This document shows positions 60,898 through 64,000 of a stretch of 64,000 bases of DNA, piece by piece. Location: NCBI GenBank assembly GCA_046262315.1, contig JBHEMZ010000132.1:15236-79235 (forward strand), in the 5' to 3' direction. The translations under genes and the position numbers were made by a program. Positions within the stretch are counted from its first letter, which is position 1. Each line of letters opens with the position of its first letter. This DNA is from JACVRM01 sp046262315 (lineage in GTDB: Bacteria > Actinomycetota > Thermoleophilia > Gaiellales > Gaiellaceae). The notes under the pieces were generated by a model. It searched no databases. It was not told where the DNA came from and was given only the letters and a program-made list of their open reading frames with translations.

Positions 60898-62091
60898 GTG
60901 GCGGGCGTCGCCGTCGCGGTGCTCGTCGCCGGGGCGAGTCTTGCCGCCTGGCCCGGCTCCTCCCCACTCGTCCCGCGCCACGGCGGGCACCCGGGGGGCG
61001 ACAGCTTCTGGGCGTGGCTCTTCCTGGGCTGTGCGGCTGGGGCGCTGCTCGCCTACGTCGTCGGCCTCCGCCTGCTCGAGCGGCGGGGCGCAGCGCTCCG
61101 GACCGTGGCCATCGTGGCCGCCGCCGTCCAGCTCGTGCCGCTCGGCGCCCCCCTGCTTCTCTCCACCGACGCGTGGACATACTGGTCGTACGCGCGAATC
61201 GCCGTCGCCCTCGAGGCGAACCCTTACGTGGACACGCCGGGCGACTTCCCGGACGATGTGGCGCTGCCGCATGTCGGCACCGCCTGGCGCGACACGCCTT
61301 CGATCTACGGGTCTGGGTTCACGCTGGCCTCAGAGCTGGTGGCGCGCGCCGCCGGGCGCTCGGAGGACGCGGCGGCGTGGGCCTTCAAGGCCCTTGCTGC
61401 GCTTGCCGTGCTCGCGGCTACGCTTGCAGCCGTCAGGCTCGCGGAGCGGAAACCGCTTGCGTGCGCGTTCGCCGGCTGGAACCCGGTCGTCGCGCTGCAC
61501 GCCGCGGGCGGTGGGCACAACGATGCGTGGGTCGCGGCTCTGCTCGTGGGCGGGCTCGCCCTTGCGGCGGCGGGCCGCCGCCAGCTCGGAGGCGCGGCCT
61601 GGGCGGGGGCCATTCTCGTCAAATGGGTGCCGCTTGTCTTGCTCCCGCTGCACCTCGCGGGTCGAGATGCGCGCAGGCGCTTCGGTGCGTTCGGACTCGC
61701 CGCCGCGCTCGTTCTGCTCGGGGCGCTCAGCACCTGGCGCTACGGGCTCGGGTGGCTGCGCGCGCTCGAACCGGTGGCACGCAAAGCAGGCGAGCAGACG
61801 AGTGTGGCGCTGCCCTCGCGACTGGCCGACCTTGGGATGTCGCGCGCGCTCGCGGCAGGCGTGCTCGCGGTTGGCTTCGCGGCGGCGTACGTCCTGCTTC
61901 TTCGCCAGGCGGCCCGGGGTCACGCCCGCCTCGCTCTCGCGTCCGCGCTGTTCCTGCTGGCGAGTCCATGGCTCGTAGTCTGGTACCTGCCGTGGTCGGT
62001 AGCGCTTGCCGCGGCGGAGGAGGACCGTACAGCGCGCTGGCTCACGATCGCGCTGTCCGCGTACCTGTTACCGCAGGCTGTTCCGCTCTGA
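60898..62091 (+). CDS. MptA/B-like polyprenol-phosphate-mannose-dependent GT-C glycosyltransferase
   Basis: A 397-aa membrane protein with 10-12 segments. STDAWTYWSYARIAVALEANPYVDTP, AGWNPVVALHAAGGGHNDAWVAALL and LPSRLADLGMSRALAAG match GT-C mannosyltransferases such as MptA/B that extend cell-envelope glycans. The long C-terminal half keeps hydrophobic segments without a soluble domain. GTG 60898 is used; CTG 60868 is in frame and would add the basic LSRRSARPAI. The 3' end overlaps the next gene by 50 bases. Confidence 0.75.
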   Translation: MAGVAVAVLVAGASLAAWPGSSPLVPRHGGHPGGDSFWAWLFLGCAAGALLAYVVGLRLLERRGAALRTVAIVAAAVQLVPLGAPLLLSTDAWTYWSYARIAVALEANPYVDTPGDFPDDVALPHVGTAWRDTPSIYGSGFTLASELVARAAGRSEDAAAWAFKALAALAVLAATLAAVRLAERKPLACAFAGWNPVVALHAAGGGHNDAWVAALLVGGLALAAAGRRQLGGAAWAGAILVKWVPLVLLPLHLAGRDARRRFGAFGLAAALVLLGALSTWRYGLGWLRALEPVARKAGEQTSVALPSRLADLGMSRALAAGVLAVGFAAAYVLLLRQAARGHARLALASALFLLASPWLVVWYLPWSVALAAAEEDRTARWLTIALSAYLLPQAVPL

Positions 62092-63502
62092 CGCGGCGCA
62101 GGAGCAGAATCCCGTCCTCGGCGAACACGACGCGCCAGGCGCGGCTCGCACTCAAGCGGGCGATCGCGCGTGCGCCGTCGCGGGGTGCGGAGGCGCGGTC
62201 GAGGATGCTCGGTCTCGTCTCGTCCACGGCCACCCACTCAACGCCTGCCGTGCGCGGGAAGCTGAGGATCCGCCGCCGCTCGGAGAGGTGCGCGCCGAGC
62301 GTGTTCGTTGCGCTCACGCCTGCGTCCGGGGGGATGAGCTCGAGCGCCCGCGCTGCGACACGGTCGTGGTGGGAAACCGAGACGAGCTCCGCCGGCCGAG
62401 ACGCTCCACCCGGCAGGCGATCCCATACAGGAAGCGCGCCGAGGCGGTAGTTGCCGATGAGCGCCGCGAGTGCGACCACGAGCCCGAGCGCCTCCGCGCG
62501 CCGCGGGCTCCCGCGCGCGAGCCGGGCGACCGCGAAGACGGTAGCGGCCACGAGTCCCGGCACGAGCCCGGCTGTGTAGTGGTGCTCTACCGAGGTCTGC
62601 GTGGAGATGGACGAAAGGAGATTCAGTGCCAGCTCGGGGGCCGCGATCACGAGCGCGAGCGGCGCCGAGAGGCACAGGGCTGCGAGCGGGAGCACGAGTG
62701 CAGCCAAGTAGCGGAGGCCGCGCTCGTCGAACGCCTCCCCGAAAAGCCTCAGCGGGTCGGTGAGGGCGGTTTCGAGCACCCCCGCCGGCGAGCCCCCGAC
62801 CTCTCGGTAGCGGTCGTAAAACGGCGAGCCGCTCTCGTTGAAGTACGGCACGACGATCTCGACCGCTACGAGCGTCGCAGCGATTCCCGCAGCCGCGATG
62901 ACCGCCCCGGCCGCCCAGCGCCTGCGCGAGAGGCCGTACCACACGCCGAGCGCGGCGACGACGAGCGGCACCTCCTCCTTGCCGAGCGCCGCCGCCGCGG
63001 CGAAGAGCGCGAACACCAGCAGCCGATCCTCGTCCAGATACCAGAGCGCGAAGAGGAGCAGCGGGCAGCTCAGCGTGACCGGGTGGAACTCCGCGAGCGT
63101 CGCCCACTGAAGCGGCGGGTAGAGCAGGTACGCGGCCGCGAGTAGGACCCCGGCCCGCGGCGAGCGCAGGTGCTTTCGCGCTAGCCAGAAGACGGGCAAC
63201 GCGCCGAGCGCGACGGCGAGCGCCTGCGCGACGAGGAGCGCCTCGGGACTCGGCCAGACGAGCCAGAGCGGCAGCAGCGCGACGAGCAGCGGGTCGACGT
63301 GCGACCCGAGCCGCGACACCTGCTCGCCGGCGAGATCGGTCAGCTCGAGCGGCCTGCCTTGCGCCGTCGACCAGAGCGTCTGCACCATGTTGCCGAGGTC
63401 GAACCGGCCGGTCTCGAACGCGCGGTGGCGAAGCACCGAGAGAGCTGAAAATGCTGCGCCGTAGGCGGCCGCGGCTGCCAAGACACCCGCCCGTGCGCTC
63501 AC
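62042..63502 (-). CDS. DUF2079-family polytopic membrane protein
   Basis: A 486-aa integral membrane protein with about ten segments. FETGRFDLGNMVQTLWSTAQGRPLELT, SRLGSHVDPLLVALLPL, and LLYPPLQWATLAEFHPVTLSCPLLLFALWYL are the DUF2079 pattern, related to GT-C glycosyltransferases. Its role is not established. The C-terminal soluble part ends with LLLRRVRAEQP. The start (63502) overlaps the stop of the upstream glycosyltransferase (GTGA). Confidence 0.8.
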   Translation of the reverse strand: MSARAGVLAAAAAYGAAFSALSVLRHRAFETGRFDLGNMVQTLWSTAQGRPLELTDLAGEQVSRLGSHVDPLLVALLPLWLVWPSPEALLVAQALAVALGALPVFWLARKHLRSPRAGVLLAAAYLLYPPLQWATLAEFHPVTLSCPLLLFALWYLDEDRLLVFALFAAAAALGKEEVPLVVAALGVWYGLSRRRWAAGAVIAAAGIAATLVAVEIVVPYFNESGSPFYDRYREVGGSPAGVLETALTDPLRLFGEAFDERGLRYLAALVLPLAALCLSAPLALVIAAPELALNLLSSISTQTSVEHHYTAGLVPGLVAATVFAVARLARGSPRRAEALGLVVALAALIGNYRLGALPVWDRLPGGASRPAELVSVSHHDRVAARALELIPPDAGVSATNTLGAHLSERRRILSFPRTAGVEWVAVDETRPSILDRASAPRDGARAIARLSASRAWRVVFAEDGILLLRRVRAEQPAVTGTRTARS

Positions 63503-64000
63503 AGCAGCCTCTCGAAGAGGGCGCGCCAGCGCCGGCCGAGCACGTCCTCGCTCGCCCGCTCGCTGTAGGCGGCGTGGCCTCCCGCGCCGACACGCCGGGA
63601 GAGCTCCTGATCCCGCGCGAGTCGCCGCACAGCGTCCGCGAGCGCCTCCGCGTCGCCCGGCGGCACGAGTAGCGCACTGTTCTCGTCGGCGAGCAGCTCA
63701 CGCGCGCCCGGCGTATCGGCAGTGACGAGCGGCACGGCACATGCCAGCGCCTGGAACGCCTTGTTCGGGATCACCCGGAGCGCCTTCGCCGACGTGCCGA
63801 AGACGCCAAGCGCGCAGCCGGCCTGCGCCAGCTCCGCCGGCAGGCGCTCGTACGGCACCGCGTGCCGGCGGCGCAACCACTCCCCGTAGAGCACGTAGCC
63901 ATCTCCAAGGCAGGCGACGAGCTCGTCGGCGTGCATGCTTGCCCAGCTCCGCACCCGCCCGCGCTCACCGGAACGATCGCTGGTGTTCGCTCCCCCGCGG
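63499..64000 (-). CDS. Glycosyltransferase (GT4-like), C-terminal part; 5' end outside the window
   Basis: The frame is open from the right edge. The visible 166 residues form a GT-B C-terminal domain: YGEWLRRRHAVPYERLP, GVFGTSAKALRVIPNKAFQALACAVPLVTADTPGARELL and LLVPPGDAEALADAVRRLA. The nucleotide-sugar-binding Glu motif is replaced by a Gly/Ala/Arg-Glu-Leu sequence typical of GT4. It transfers a sugar to an unknown acceptor at the membrane face, together with the coupled DUF2079 protein. Confidence 0.75.
   Translation of the reverse strand, partial: RGGANTSDRSGERGRVRSWASMHADELVACLGDGYVLYGEWLRRRHAVPYERLPAELAQAGCALGVFGTSAKALRVIPNKAFQALACAVPLVTADTPGARELLADENSALLVPPGDAEALADAVRRLARDQELSRRVGAGGHAAYSERASEDVLGRRWRALFERLL

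Overview
The window is about 64 kb of very GC-rich chromosome centred on a replication origin. I see no phage, insertion sequence, CRISPR array, toxin-antitoxin pair or defence island. The gene content (dnaA-dnaN-recF-dciA-gyrB-gyrA on one side; rpmH-rnpA-yidD-yidC-jag-rsmG-parA-parB on the other), the GC content, frequent GTG starts and 4-base NTGA gene overlaps suggest an uncultured actinobacterial lineage. A Thermoleophilia-like soil or groundwater organism is my best guess; this is inference. Left of about 47.7 kb most genes are on the minus strand and right of it most are on the plus strand, as expected for bidirectional replication starting near dnaA.

Layout. 0-10 kb: an edge-truncated M23 peptidase, a split TauE/SafE-like exporter, trehalose-phosphatase, DNA polymerase X, a polyprenol-phosphate mannosyltransferase, a lone DppB-type permease coupled to thioredoxin, and a thiamine operon (thiD-thiM-thiE-thiL) under a TPP riboswitch. 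9.7-15 kb: a frameshifted methyltransferase, an MrfA-type helicase, and a DGPF/YCII-ECF42 sigma factor module broken by several single-base indels. 15-27 kb: LOG-family protein, type II NADH dehydrogenase, NIF3-like protein, LigD, accD/accA, a zinc-ribbon arginase-family protein, three tandem double-GNAT acetyltransferases and a HAD hydrolase. 28-33 kb: a fatty-acid synthesis cluster fabZ-fabH-fabD-fabG plus fabF (no acpP) and birA. 33-38 kb: PGRP amidase, an NfeD/slipin pair, galT. 38-52.7 kb: the origin region, ending with tRNA-Ile(GAT). 52.9-64 kb: pterin dehydratase, bifunctional nuclease, L,D-transpeptidase, CPBP protease, MscS, PBP1A and several membrane glycosyltransferases.

How the genes work together: replication initiation and segregation (DnaA, DnaN, RecF, DciA, gyrase, ParAB) sits with ribosome and membrane-insertion genes. 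Lipid synthesis (AccDA, Fab enzymes, biotin ligase) and envelope building (PBP1A, L,D-transpeptidase, PGRP amidase, M23 peptidase, mannosyltransferases fed by polyprenol-phosphate mannose) form a second theme. DNA repair (PolX, LigD, MrfA-like helicase, RecF) forms a third.

The most notable observations are CTG codons that appear to start gyrA, recF, galT and the arginase-family gene; a 39-bp hairpin repeat present in two exact copies with a shared flanking motif; clustered indels; an exact DnaA box beside ligD; and the split exporter. I found no convincing new multi-gene system.
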